Under the pieces are notes generated by a model, which had not been told where the DNA came from, made no database searches, and saw nothing but the letters and a program-made list of their open reading frames with translations. Source: Brachypodium distachyon (Eukaryota; Streptophyta; Magnoliopsida; Poales; Poaceae). From it: a stretch of 64,000 bases of DNA. A program made the translations under genes and the position numbers. Below, piece after piece: positions 37,140 to 49,696 of the stretch (its first letter is position 1; each line of letters begins with the position of its first letter). The DNA lies in the NCBI RefSeq assembly GCF_000005505.3, contig NC_016132.3:5580001-5644000 (forward strand). Direction: 5' to 3'.

Positions 37140-38041
37140 TAAGAGCCTGTTTGGGAGGGCTCCACTCCACCTAAACTTCACTTCACCTCTAAACTTCACT
37201 CCACCTCAGATTCACTTCACCTGATAAATGTGTTTGGCACACAAACCAGTTCCAGCTACCATTTCCCTTGTTTGCTGGTATTTTTTTTTGTTTCTTTCCA
37301 TTATGGATCAATACCACACGAGATTACTTCACCTGTTGGTATACGATCATCACAAGTATTTACAAATTGATGAACGTGGCCGATTAACACATCTGCTAAT
37401 CGATTGATACAAACTGATGAACCTACCGATTAACTCACAGCTGCTGATAGATTGATGCATGTATTTCTTTTGTGTTTCGCGTGTCGTATACATACATCAA
37501 ACACACAACTTGCTTGCTTTAGAAAATTAACACACAACCCGCGATCCGTTGGAGGAGGTGGCGACGGCTTGGCGACGGTGCAGTCCGGAGGAGCAGCGGC
37601 GAACCCCCGTGGCAGCGGAGAATCCTGTTAGCAGCCGCGGCGGATCGCGGGAGATCGAGGGAAGCGCAGCGGGCGAGTCGGCGGATCGCGGGAGATCGAG
37701 AGAATCCCGGCGGGTGAGCCGGCGGATCGTGGGGGGACGGCGGACTCGCCAGAGATGGCGCGCGCGGGCTCGTCTAGGGGCAAAGATGTGCCGCCATGGC
37801 CCATGGGGACTTTGGGGGTCAGGGAATAGGAGCAGTCACAAGGCTGAGGCTTGAGGATAACGGTTCGAGCTCATAATGGCATTGGTGGGTAAATTATCTC
37901 AACTTTAGATGAAGTGGAGCAGGTGAAGCATCTCTTTCTTGACTCCACTTCACCTAATACGTGGAGTTTAAAACGTTTGAGACAACTTCATCTCCTTCAC
38001 TGGTGAAACTGTAAAGTGGAGCTGTAACAAACAGCCTTTAA
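37140..38041. mobile_element. Non-autonomous Harbinger-type element with TAA target duplication
   Basis: An 896-bp element (37143-38038) has ends GAGCCTGTTTGG..GCTCCACT and the complement of AGTGGAGCTGTAACAAACAG-CCTT, with TAA on both sides (37140-37142 and 38039-38041). The subterminal region is rich in repeated CACTTCACCT motifs. The middle (about 37.54-37.85 kb) is GC-rich with near-repeats of GGCGGATCGCGGGAGATCGA. No transposase was seen. Confidence 0.7.
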
Positions 38042-38171
38042 GATCGCTAAGCTAACGAGAAAATCGCAAACGCAGGATGCAGCGAAGCGACCAAGAAGGC
38101 AAGGAAAGACGTGTATTTTTGGCGAGGTACAAAGAATGGTGTGGTCAATTTTTCGAATTATTCTGTTTCGT

Positions 38172-41100
38172 TTACACGCTGCTTGAGCTTAGTATCTCCG
38201 TATCGTCGACGTCGTCAAACAAGGCCTTGGACACGGAGTCGAACGACCTCATCTCGTCTCCCTCGTCAGACCCCGACGACGTCTGCTGCTGCTTCTTCGC
38301 AGCCGTCATGGGCGTTTCAAACACCATGTCGGTGCATGACACCCGCCGCTTCCTCCGCTTCGAGTGCTGCCTGGACCGTGGCACCGCCGCCGGGGGAGGC
38401 TCTTTCCCCGGGTGCTTGAGCGCCCACACGCGGTGCAGGTCGGGCACCCAGCTGGTGAAGGAGGAGAGCCTCCGCTCCCTGTTCCGTCGCTCGCGCGCTC
38501 GCTCCAGCTTCTCTTCGTGCCTGTCGTGGTGGCGGCTCCTTGTGGGGGGCGCGGAGGCGCTTGCGCTGCCGATGCAGTTCCTGCGCGCGCTACTCCGGCT
38601 CCTGTCAGCCTTGGTGTCGTCCTGGTGGTTGCTGCTGCTGGGTAAAGAATCTGAACATGGCATCTCATCGTCGTCGAATAGATCGAACTCCATCTCGGTG
38701 TATATCTTCTTGATCACATCCTCCATGGAGTTCATGTACCTGAAAACATTGGGGAAGTCATATTATACACCTGAAACCTGAAAATTATTGGGCCTCGTTG
38801 TCATACAGTAACTTTCATTTGAACACTTTGAAAATTACGGGCGTCAGTGTCACAAGTTTTTTCTCTCTCTCGAACATGCACAAATCTGTGTGCCATGCTG
38901 TATTAGACAAGTCACGGTGTGCCCTGCGCCCCTATATCCACCATCCATTCAAATCGCTATGAAGAGTGCAGATAAGGGAAAAAAAAGCAAAACTGCAACT
39001 GCGCGGGCTCTCGAGCGAAGGTCTGCCGATCTCCCGCCTGCGCCTCCGCCGAGGGCAAGGAAAGGGAGCAAGCTCCGGCGGCCGCCACTGGTTCCTCCGC
39101 CCCTGCTACAACGGGCTCCTATGCCCCGGACAGCCCGCTCTGAGCAAGCTCCGGCAGCCGCCACTGGCATCTCCGCCCCCATTACAACCCCTGCCTCGCC
39201 CCGCTCCGACGGGCTCCTACGCCCTGCCCCGCTCATGATCCGTCCGTCCACTTCGTCTGTGCCATCGTCTGCACGGGCTGGTGGGGATGGAAGCCAGGTT
39301 CTCCAGGTGCTGAAATCGGTCGCCATGGTCCATATGCGGCTGCTGCCGACGAAGGAGATGCATATCCATTCCCAGCACAGCCCTGCGCGGCTGCGCGGTC
39401 CTATTCCCCGTCCTTTGTGACTCTGTCTACCCTTTCCATCTAACTGAATGTCCCTAGTGTGAAGAAATTGGAATAGCTACTGCTAAGCCTGCAAAGTCTG
39501 AAGAAAATTGTTGCCAGCCGTCCGATTTTAAATGGATGGTGGATATAGGGGCGCAGACCACACCGTGACTTGCCTCTGGCAGGGCACCGGATCCCAGTCC
39601 GTTTCGGTGATATAAATCATAACCGAAGAAAATGTAGAGCCCTCCTGCGGCCGCAGACAAGGGGTCTAGTTAGAAGGCCTGACTTGCAGTGGGCCAGTGG
39701 CAGCCACCTCACAGCCTCACCACCATTGGCTAGCATCCAGAGGTTGGCTTCACACAGGATGGCTTCGACCAGCGCAAGGCAACCTGGTGTGGCGCTATCG
39801 GAAATGCAGCAATGAAGGTAGGCAAGCAGTACTTTCCGTTGAACCCTACGAAAGTTATTGTGCAGCACTATTATCACAGTAAGATCCGTAATACACTAAA
39901 TACTTTTAACTTTTAAGTTTCAAGTGCAAACTACGTAGTTCCTAGCCCATATTACCATAAACAGGAAGCAAAATTTGGACAACACAACAATCCAAAGTCT
40001 ATTTTGTAAGAAATGAAAATGGCGCTGAGAAGGTCTAAGAGATAGTCTCTGTTCATCTAAAAAAAGGGTCTAAGAGATACTAGTACTCCAAAATTTGGAG
40101 TCCAAGGTTATTTTGAATTGCAATATTTTTGTTTCAAAAGAGAAGGTAAATTTTTCTTTCAAAAGAGAAAGTAACATATTGCAACATATTTCTGAAGTGG
40201 TACTTGTAAGTCATAGCTACAGTACAAAAAGGTGTACATGTTAGTCATTTTGATCATACAATATCTTCTTTTTGAGAAACAAGCTACAGTATACCCTTGC
40301 GAGTTTCACTTTGATCATACGGTAAAAGGTAAGTGCGCAATATATTCACAAACATGCAGGCCAATATAATATCATTGCACTTCAACTGTCCTTCGAAGTT
40401 AGAACCTGATGTACCTATCTCATATTTATTATCGAAATAAATATACTAATATACAATGCTTTCATCCTCAAGACAGGCTCAAGGAACATGAGCACCACCT
40501 TCTTGTGATGTACCTATCTCATATTTATTATCGAAAAACCCTACTACCTCATTTTCACAAAGGTTGGCGTATTTGGTTTCGTCAAGACAAAACTTTGACC
40601 AAGAAGTACTAAATAATATGTGTTTTTTCATTTTCATACATGAAATTTATATCAATAGATTCATCTTAAAAAGTTCTTGCTAGTAATTATGGTTTCGTGT
40701 CATATAAATTACATATTAATAGAGTTATCAATGGTCAAAGTCTTTGTGAGGGAGTATCTCGTATTTATTTTCACGTCATTGGAGCTTACGAATTATGTTT
40801 ACAGAAGGACGAGAAAGGTAATTATAAATCAAAGCAAATCCTGAGCATTTGAACAATAGGATAAGTTATATAACCTGTAATTACTGGTAGTAATAGTAAT
40901 AGGGATATACAATAGTACAAAAATGAGCAATACTGAGAAAAGTATGCCAAATTAGGACTTTCATCAGTTTGTTAACAATACCAGGGATTAAAACTACAAT
41001 TTGCATTTAAGCATGCATATTTTATCTGGTAAAGTACCACTGAGTATGCATGTCTTTCACCAAAGGTATATAATATGGTTAGTTGTTTTCATTGATAGAA

Positions 41101-43688
41101 GACTAGTTTTTTCACACAAATGCTTGATTCCAGGTACTGTGCTAGTGTGCTTAGCATATAATTCCTGGAAGTAACAAAGCATTGCCTCTATTAGTTTAGG
41201 TAGCACGAAGTACAACCTCTACCCACACTTCAACACTGAGACTCCCAAGCCTCCAGACTCCAGATCCAATATCCCAACAAACACACTATCAAAATAAATT
41301 CAATGCACACGGAACACAAGACAAACCTGGACTTAATAGTCTTCTCAGCAAACTTAACGATGCTGTCAGACTGAAATGTATCTCCTTGGAGGTTGATATC
41401 AATAAACTGCAACAGAGAGCAGATTTCTTTTACCATCTTCTGTTTCAAACCTTCCTCGAAGTAAGGCCCAACTTCAGACTTGATTATTTCCATCCGAAGC
41501 AATATCTGCAGTTCATGCCTGAAACATGCTTGTTAAGGTGTACAAGACCACACAATTTCATACGTCTATGGATTTTACTATTGTAGAGGCGTATCATAGA
41601 AAATAATTGCAAGGCTGGAAGTAAAATAACTGCGCATTAAAAAGGATACTCTCTAATTTTGTAATTTGTTCTGTACTTTGAGGTCTGCTCTGATGTGGCA
41701 GGTGCTGCATTGTTGTCTTTGTACTTCAACACAAGCTCTTTGGGTTTCCTCAGCAGAATACTGGAAGCTTCACAGGCAATTTTTGCATCAGAAGCATCAT
41801 CTACTTCCCTGTGTTCAAAATACCTAACTGAAATTTTGCCATGCTTAATCAAGAGCGCATGGATGGACAAGCCAACCAAGCGCTCAGCTAAATTCCCCAA
41901 ATCAGCATCTTCAGAACAAAGACCTTGCTCAATCTTCTGAGGGATACTCCCAAGAAATGCTTCTAAATCTTCCATAGAGGAGAATGCTGGACTCTCTTTA
42001 TTCACTGGTTGCTCCACTTTGTTGCAATCCACTTCATCCACCGGTTTGTCCATTTTGTTATCATCTGCTCCATCCAATGAAAAATTGACATGAGAAGCTG
42101 AAGCTTCCTCCTCTGAAACTTGATTTTTTGCTTCTCCTTCATCCTTTGAGGAAGGACACTTCTCTCCTTCTGTATGAGCTCTTGATGAAGTACTAAGACA
42201 TGACAATTTCACTTGTTTAAGCCAACACTTCAAAAACCGCAACTTCTTTGATTTAGTGGCATATCTGGTGAAATACAGGTCTTCCAAGTCCACCACCGGC
42301 ATGCTGCCATCAGCATGTTTGAGGAGCGCATCGCAGAATGTGCTCCAGCTGGTAGTCTCAAGTAGCTTACGGGCCAGCTTGGTTCTCTTCTTCCTCACGC
42401 TCTGGTCCTTTGATGGATCAGGCACACAACTATCTGGCATCCCAGGACTTTTCGCAACCAGCTGTCCTAAACCAGCGCCATTCCTATCAACATGCAGTAA
42501 TGCATAGTTCATCGAGAAAGGCACAAGAACACCATCTACAGAGTTCCCATCTTCACCAGACACTGACACCATTGCACAATAGTTCCTCCTATGAAGGAAA
42601 ATCAGAATGAGCTGCCACATAGGCATGCCAGCACCAAACCCTTTCTTCTCACCGGCGAGCACCAATTCAAGAAGCCGATGTGGGAAGAACTCATTGTCCA
42701 TAGCTTCTTCGCTGTCACCCTTGCTCCTATCCCTTGGCGACCCACGGACCAGAACAACCTCGTCATCTCTGCGCATCAACTGCTCCCAATTCCCCACGTC
42801 ACACACTGTCTTCACATGTATCCTGGAGACACCATCAACACCCACCCGCCACGGTGTGGAGCCAACCACCTCGACCTCACATCCCTTGCAGACCAGCGGC
42901 TTCCCCTTCACATCTTCGATCTCCAACACCACCTCACCTCGCCCTCCGCCCCCCTCACACCCAAAGCCAACGCCTCCCCACACGAGCCTGGGCGGTGCAA
43001 CAACTGACCCTAAAGCAACGGCATCGGTGGTCGTGAACCGCCACCCTAGCTCCGTCACCGCCCCTCGGATCCCTTCGCTGGTGGAACCGACGGCGACCCA
43101 ACACACCTGTACCCCCCTGGCCGAAAGCCGGTCCTTCACCGGCCCGAAAACCTCCCTAAACCTCTTCCCAAAGGTCGTGTTCTCACCGAATTCCTTGAAA
43201 TCGGCAGCGGGCGTGAAGAGGACCACCAAATTGGGCGGTCGGTCGAAGACACGGCGGCGGCCGTGCTGGGGCTCGGCGTCCCACGGGTAGTCGTGTTCGA
43301 GCTGGAGGAGTGATTTGGCGATGGAGTAAGAGGAGGCGGGAACCCGGGGGTTTGGGCATCCAGGGACAGCGAGGCGGCGGAGCGGGGTGAGTGAGGCGAG
43401 GGTGGCCGGGTGGAGGTCGAAGGAGAGCGGGCTGGGGGCGGCGGGGAGGTGTTTGGGGAGGAGGGAGGATGAGAGGATCGGGGAGAGGGAGGAGAAGAAG
43501 AGGCGCGCGGCGGAGAGGGAGGTGGGGGAGAGGGAGGCGGCGAGAAGGGAGGTGACGGCTGGGAGGACGACGGCGAGGTAGGAGGAGGCGGCCTGGGCGG
43601 TAGGAGTACTAGGGTTTGCGGAGGGTAGGAGGGGGTCGAGGTCGACGAGGAGGACTACGCGGTGGGGCTCGCCGGTGCCGGCCGTCAT
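38172..43688 (-). CDS. Treslin/TICRR-like protein (plant, replication-initiation candidate)
   Basis: Three exons on the minus strand, 43688-41650, 41518-41327 and 38739-38172, join in frame to give 932 residues. The N-terminus reads [15 protein letters not shown] and continues with a Ser/Leu-rich vWA-like region ([15 protein letters not shown], then [20 protein letters not shown]). The middle holds a basic segment, [20 protein letters not shown], and a lysine-rich [10 protein letters not shown]. Exon 2 encodes [16 protein letters not shown]. Exon 3 has an [15 protein letters not shown] motif, an Arg-rich domain, and a basic KRRKRRVS segment followed by ETPM near residue 885. This order matches the plant proteins annotated as Treslin or LIM-like (Arabidopsis At5g52950 type); animal Treslin acts with TopBP1 in CDK-dependent origin firing. 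The ATG at 43688 is chosen over an in-frame upstream ATG because the conserved part begins there. Intron 2 (2.6 kb) hosts a transposon. Confidence 0.75.
38908..39572. mobile_element. MULE-like element inside intron 2 of the Treslin-like gene
   Basis: Inverted ends of about 48 bases: CAAGTCACGGTGTGCCCTGC then GCCCCTATATCCACCATCCA at 38908-38956, mirrored at 39523-39572 with few mismatches. The interior is GC-rich with a tandem-like duplication (GAGCAAGCTCCGGC[G/A]GCCGCC twice, each followed by an ACGGGCTCCTA segment). No target duplication could be recognised, so the exact termini are unsure; the ends may extend further outward (GTGCC). Confidence 0.65.
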
Positions 43689-45314
43689 GGGTGGGCGGCG
43701 GCGGCGGCGGGGAGCGGGAGGAAGGGAATTTGGTTGGGGCAGTAGATCTGTGTGCGGGTTTTGGCTTTGGATTTTTTTTCTTTTTTCTAGTGTGGCTTGT
43801 GGGGCAGGGGTTTCCAAAATTTTGGCGGGAAGGTTGGACGAGCCAAAGCAGGACGCGGCTGGCTGGCCGCCCGCTGGTGGGGTCCAGTCGGCAGCTACAG
43901 ATCTAGGCAGAATGAACGGGGTCGGGGAGCGTTTCTTTTCCTTGACGAAATCGACTCTTTCAAATAGTTCAACAAATATCACTCCGGTTGAAAACTTTAA
44001 GCAAATTTGAATTTTGTTTCCTCAGTGTGAATCGCTTTAGCATTGAATTTGGCCAAGTGAGCATTGAAGGAACTTAGCAAAATTGAGGGTAATGAAAGTT
44101 ACTTTAGTGTCGAGCTCTATAAGTTCCACACCAAGGACTCATGCGCCAACTTCAGGAACTTCGATCTGTTAGCGATTTCATAAACAAATTCACAATGCCG
44201 AAGTGTACAGTGCTAAACTGGACAAGTTCGGTCCCACAATGATTAGCATTGAGGAAAAGAGGTCAGATTTTATTAAAGTTTTTAGCTCGGATCTTTCTGT
44301 TGAACTTTTTAAAATAGGTCAACTTTGACATTTTTCACATGAGGAAGAAGGTGGCCAGCTGTGCCACGGTGGGCGGCGGTTAGTGTAGGAGCGACATATA
44401 TTGGTGGCAGGCTTTTGATAACCGGTCGATACCACTCCATCGTTTATCAGGCTTACCCCTCTAACAAATGGTTGTACGAGACACAACAAAAACACCGTTT
44501 AATCAAAATTCATGTAAATATTTAAAAAAAAAATTATACTCCACGAGTCTTGTTATCCTCTTTCCATCTGCCCAAGCCATGTCGTCTTCCTCGACCCACT
44601 GTAACTTCTTTCTTCCTGCTGTAACTTCTTTCTTCGTCTTGTCATCCTCTCTTTCCTCAGCTAGCTCACTCTTTTCCTCCAATACCACTTGCATCAATGA
44701 GTATTTTCCCCTTGGCTCTCTGCCCAAGCCATGACCGAATCTGGCGTCCGATATTATACAAGAAAGAGGAGGGATCAATGCATAGGGGTCTTAATGTGGG
44801 CCGTGGGCGTCAGGAGAAACCGAGGAAGTGGTAATACGGGCATATGGGTCGTTGGATGTTCATGCACAAAACACTGGCAGGGATGAAAAAACGAATTCAA
44901 CAGCAGTTGTTAAATAGACATTCCCAATTTAATTTTCGTTCTACTGCGTTCTACCCTGAGTGCTGAAGCCAGACCGTTTTAGCTAATTGGTTATTTCGGA
45001 TGACGATGTTATAGTCGATACTGCTTCACCCATTCTAAAGCTGATAAAGGGCAACCACAGAGAAAAGTCCCAGTGAGAAAACAAATCACGCGTCCACAGA
45101 AATGGCATCACTACACATATGATCATCCAAGCCTGGATATTCAGTTTATTTCGCTTGTTTGGTAAGGGAAAGTCTGCAGTGAAAAGAAGCTCTCCTCCTA
45201 ACCAAAAGAATGACACATGTAAATTACGGAAGAGCTACCCAAATGATTTCATGGACATTGATCATGAAGGAGCACCGAGCAGCAACTGTGCATAATTCTG
45301 TTTACAGGAATTGT
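43689..45314. other. Spacer between the Treslin-like gene and the V-ATPase E gene
   Basis: Promoter and 5' leader of the Treslin-like gene (first ~250 bases, GC-rich), then AT-rich spacer and the 3' flank of the V-ATPase gene. No gene was recognised. Confidence 0.5.
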
Positions 45315-48300
45315 TCACGCAGCTACCTGCCCCATAAGGCTTTGACGGATCTGAAAAAAAAAAAGCACAGGTACCACAGAAACGTCAGTACCTCGTGGTA
45401 ACTGGAGGCAGGATATATTCATATATCCGTGATCACGTATTCATAATATGCTCAACTGAATACAGGACATATTAGACCACAAGAACTCTTTTTTAACTTC
45501 TCAGAAACTAGCATCTAGGATTCTCAGATTCCAAGGATATTCCTCCTCGAAAAGAAAAAAAGATTCCAAGGATACAGGAATGTCGGAGCCTCCTGTTTCC
45601 CCCCCTGTAACCCCAACTCTGTTATACTCTTGTTTATATACCTTTATAAATATATATACTGACAGAGCCTCTACTACAGTTTTCGGTAAAAAAAGAGGAT
45701 GCCGGAATGTGGAAAACGTAGGATTACAGTATTGCTGCCGTGTGGAATCCTACAAGATTAATGTTTGATTGCACCACAGGAAAAACGTATGGATCTTTCT
45801 AAGAACGGTCAATGGGAATGTTTCTATGAAGCTAGTGCAAATGAATCCTTAGGAAACTCTATGGATTATAATCCTACAGATCAAACAGCAACTCCCAAAA
45901 AACTCTTTTTAAATCAGAGGCGTCCTCAAGGACACCAAAGGCACTTCAACATGTAAATGGTAAGTTACCATCTGCAGATCATGTTCATTTTCTAATTAAA
46001 TATACTAGGTTAAAAAGATACTCCATATAATCAACAAGATTGCTCTCAAATATTAAATGACAAATTTTACCGTAACCAGTTAGCATATAAAATGCACAGT
46101 TTCCCCCGGCGCCGATTAGGATGTAATTAATCCAGGGGAAATTTAACAGGATCACTTACGAATGAAAAAGGCAAAGGACAAAAGAACAACACAGTACATA
46201 CCTCAGGTAGCTTCTTTCTGAAAACAACTTCTAGTCTAGCATCCAATGTGTTTTCGAAGACGATCTTTCCATCTTGGGAAGCTAGTACAACTCCACCAGA
46301 GCTAGATTAAAAGGTACAAGAGTAAGCTTTAGACATGACATCCACGGATTTATTAGTCAACGAGCATGATTTAGTTAGTTTCTTCTGGAAACAACAGGTC
46401 TAGGAAATTTACTCAAGAGAAAGGACCACTCAAATGGACTATAGTATGAAAATAGGAATAGCACTTCGAAAAACATGTGAACACGTAGGATAGCAATGCA
46501 TAAACAATTGAACAAAAGAAAAGAGAAACCACAAAGAAGAATGCTGGCAATGGTGGCACTGGCAGCAGCTTCTTCAGGGTCGAAATGAGAATGACTTGTT
46601 CTTTCTTTCTTGCTTAAGGAATAAGTCAATCTGCCTCTGCCTCCTCTTTAAACAGACAGGTCCAAACAAATAGCTCTAGAAGTGAAGAGATAGATAAATA
46701 TTCTAATAGACAGCTTGGGTATCAAGTCACTAAAAAATGCAAGATAAAGGTACTGCTGTAAACAAAATAAAGGTGTGTGTCTTTGCCACTGCTGCACATA
46801 ACAGCTGGATGGAGATATTCCTTCCTAATGCCCCATTCCAATCCACACAATGGGAGCAACAGGGCACTGTTTCAAGAATAAACACAAACATGCCAAGAAT
46901 ATTGAGAAAAGAAAATCCCTTCTTCCAGTTACATATGCTTCTACCATATGGCATGTACCATTTGCCCATTTGCATCTAAGAATGTTGCATTTAAGCCGCC
47001 TTACAACAGGTTCTATCATAACACAACTCAAATACTCGAGTAAAATAAAATGCAATCTAATCATACCAAAGTCCTTCAAATGCTAGTGCACATTCAGGAA
47101 GGAAGCGCTGATTATTGAAATCATGATTATGAGTAAAAGACGTGAACTATGATGGATACTTATGGCTTACTATTCCACACAAAAATGCAATTAACCTTCC
47201 ATAAAATTTAAATGATGATCATATTCCTCAAACAAACAAAAATGATGATCTTGAGTAAAGAGGTGTAGTATGATGGATACTTGTGGCTTATGTACACAAA
47301 AAGACTGCAAGTATTACCAGGATTGGCCATGTGCCTCATAATGACTAGGAGCAGAAGGCAGATAGACTTGACGGTCTACCACGATTTCAGGCGGATATAC
47401 ATTTGCTTTTTCCGCATATTCATTCCTCGCCAACTCCAAAACTGATTCAACGAGATCACGGTCCTCCTTCCTGCAGCGGAGAATCACCGCTGGTTCTTTC
47501 AGACGCAACAAACCCTGGTGAGGTAACATGTCGCATTAGATAATACTACTGGCTATTTAAAAAGTCATGGAAACACCGAAATAGTGCCTATTTATTAAAA
47601 ATAAAAGATCCAAGTGTCTCTACTTACGATATACAGATGGTTGGCTCTACTCGCTATATACAGATGGTTAGATATACCATAAATCTAATGATTCCTCAAC
47701 AACAGCAACTATTTACATTCAACTATTGTCTACTCATGTAATAAAGTCTTACAAAAACAAAATACATATATGTGGAACAATAACCCTTGCAAAAGTTAAG
47801 AATATAGTAGAAAATTATCACAGTTTAAAATCTACTCCAAGAAGTAGAAATGTTACTCTTCAAGGAGAAGAAAATAACCAGTTCCTAAACTTTCACAGCT
47901 ACTGCTGGAATTTGGCAAACTAAATCCAAAATAACCAATTTTAATTTTTTAGTCAATTTCCATGGATATCTGCTGTTTTTCAAGAAAATAATTCACTCTG
48001 TTACATATTTGGGAACATGATGGTATTACAGACAGCTTCTGCCCAAAATCAGAGAGTTTATGACCAAATTTAACATCGGTATTGGATTGTGTTAGTGTTA
48101 TCGTTAAAAGTAAGAGTCCTACCACCACAGAGTAACCAGGAAATGGCCTGAAAATGGTAGCCTAAGGGAGACCGGTTAGTCGGTTACTAGCTCGAGAGTC
48201 GTGTATTCTATGTGTCTCCTCTTGGCAGTGCAGATGTTCTTATGTGCCTACCGGTGGATGAATTCACAACCCATGTTTTCATGCATTATGTTGCAAATGA

Positions 48301-49696
48301 GCTATTACTTGCAGTAGCAGCAAAAAAGATCACACTTCGTATTCAAGTTAAGATAAAAAAAACCATGCACATTGTACTCTGCTGACCTGAACAATAAGTA
48401 TCCTGATAAGTTTCTTGTAGGTTTGATGATCTCGGCTTTGGAACAATAGCTGTTTCCCAGCTGACTCCATCATAGACTTTACCAAATCATCTTGAGCTTG
48501 AAGAACTTCGATTCGGGAAGCATTGAGCTGCATTGAGTATTCACTGCATAAAGTAACACACAATCAAATTTAGAGAGCAATCCATCTGTTTTATCTTGTT
48601 TGCGACATCCTAGATTTATCCAGATGAGGAGGCCATTATGCCAAAAGGAGAAAAGTTACAATTAGTATCTGATGAACTGGTTACTCTCCAGTGTGCAATT
48701 TGTAGAAGAAAAATAAATAGTACAACCCGGACTAAGAACTTTTACATTTTCTTTTTGATAGCAACTTGCTTCTCTTTCCGTTCATACTCCTGCCTGATCT
48801 TCTTCTTTTCAGCTTCCACCAGTTGCAATTTCTCAATTTCAAATTCCTGAGTTATCATTCTCATCAGAAAATTAGTATATAAAATTTGAAGAAGGCATCA
48901 CCCAAATTATTAGGATTTACTCAAGCCATGCTCACCCATTATCAAATATCCCAACAATCCAATGCACACAAAAAAAACAATGGAAATAATAGACTAACAG
49001 AGTACTTCAGGGGAACATTATAAAGTTTTTTTTTCCGACAAACCTCAAAGGGGTAGGGAGTTCCTGCAATTCACCGTAGAAGAGTAGTTACCCAGTTAAG
49101 TATATAACTTTTCTAGAGTTGCATTACATTGTAGCACATAATTTGTTACTGTGCTATTGAAGGAAGGACAAATGGATGTCCTAATTAGTAGCAGCACTCG
49201 TACAGAGATACTCTAGTCATGCTAGAGAATCTGCAAAAATTGCAATATATGCCACAGATCACAAACATTTGACGAGGTTCCATAAAAAAAAAACAGATCA
49301 CAAACATTGCTAGCATAAAATTCGAACATTCCAGCAGCACGCGATGTAGGAATCTCAAGACAAGGCTAATCCAAAAGGCAGCCCCCCATTAACCCAGGCC
49401 CCAAAGAAGACCTCTCAGGGCGACGTCGTTGTCCGATCCATGCCCCCAGTTCGCTAGCACCATACGCTACCCTGGAGCCTTAACGCAACAGATCCGACCC
49501 TCCGCGACCCCGATCTCGCCGATCGCAGCCGGGATCCAAAGCTGACAAGTCCCCTAGAAGTGGAACGCACAGCGGAAGCGGAACCCAGTGTTACCTCGGC
49601 GGAGGCGACCTCGATCTCGGAGGCCTTCTCGACGGCCTCCAGGCGGATGAAGTCCGTCATCTGCTTGAGCTGCCGCGCCACATCCCCTTGGTCCAT
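45315..49696 (-). CDS. VHA-E: V-type proton ATPase subunit E
   Basis: Six minus-strand exons, 49696-49595, 48846-48746, 48543-48387, 47514-47318, 46301-46202 and 45350-45315, join in frame to 230 residues, the normal length of the family. Exon 1 encodes QMTDFIRLEAVEKASEIEV. Exon 2 is the conserved EKLQLVEAEKKKIRQEYERK coiled coil, exon 3 has EYSMQLNASRIEVLQAQDD, and exon 4 has LKEPAVILRCRKEDRDLVES. The C-terminus is CSGGVVLASQDGKIVFENTL, then LDARLEVVFRKKLPEIRQSL. Subunit E forms part of the peripheral stator stalk (with G) that holds the catalytic head of the vacuolar/endosomal H+ pump. All splice sites are GT-AG; exon 4 to 5 splits a Cys codon. Intron 5 may hold a small repeat at about 45.7-45.9 kb. 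No defects were seen. Confidence 0.95.

Noticed and set aside
38077..38781. 234-codon plus-strand frame
   Set aside because: Antisense to exon 3 of the Treslin-like gene, which has in-frame splice junctions and family motifs.
42607..43290. Plus-strand frames of 100-230 codons
   Set aside because: Antisense shadows of the long exon 1 of the Treslin-like gene.
43689..43982. Upstream in-frame Met adding about 98 residues to the Treslin-like protein
   Set aside because: The added part resembles untranslated leader sequence; the conserved [11 protein letters not shown] region starts just after the 43688 ATG.
45680..45930. Possible MITE in intron 5 of the V-ATPase E gene
   Set aside because: AATCCTACA/TAGGATT-like motifs are suggestive, but no clear inverted ends or target duplication could be set.
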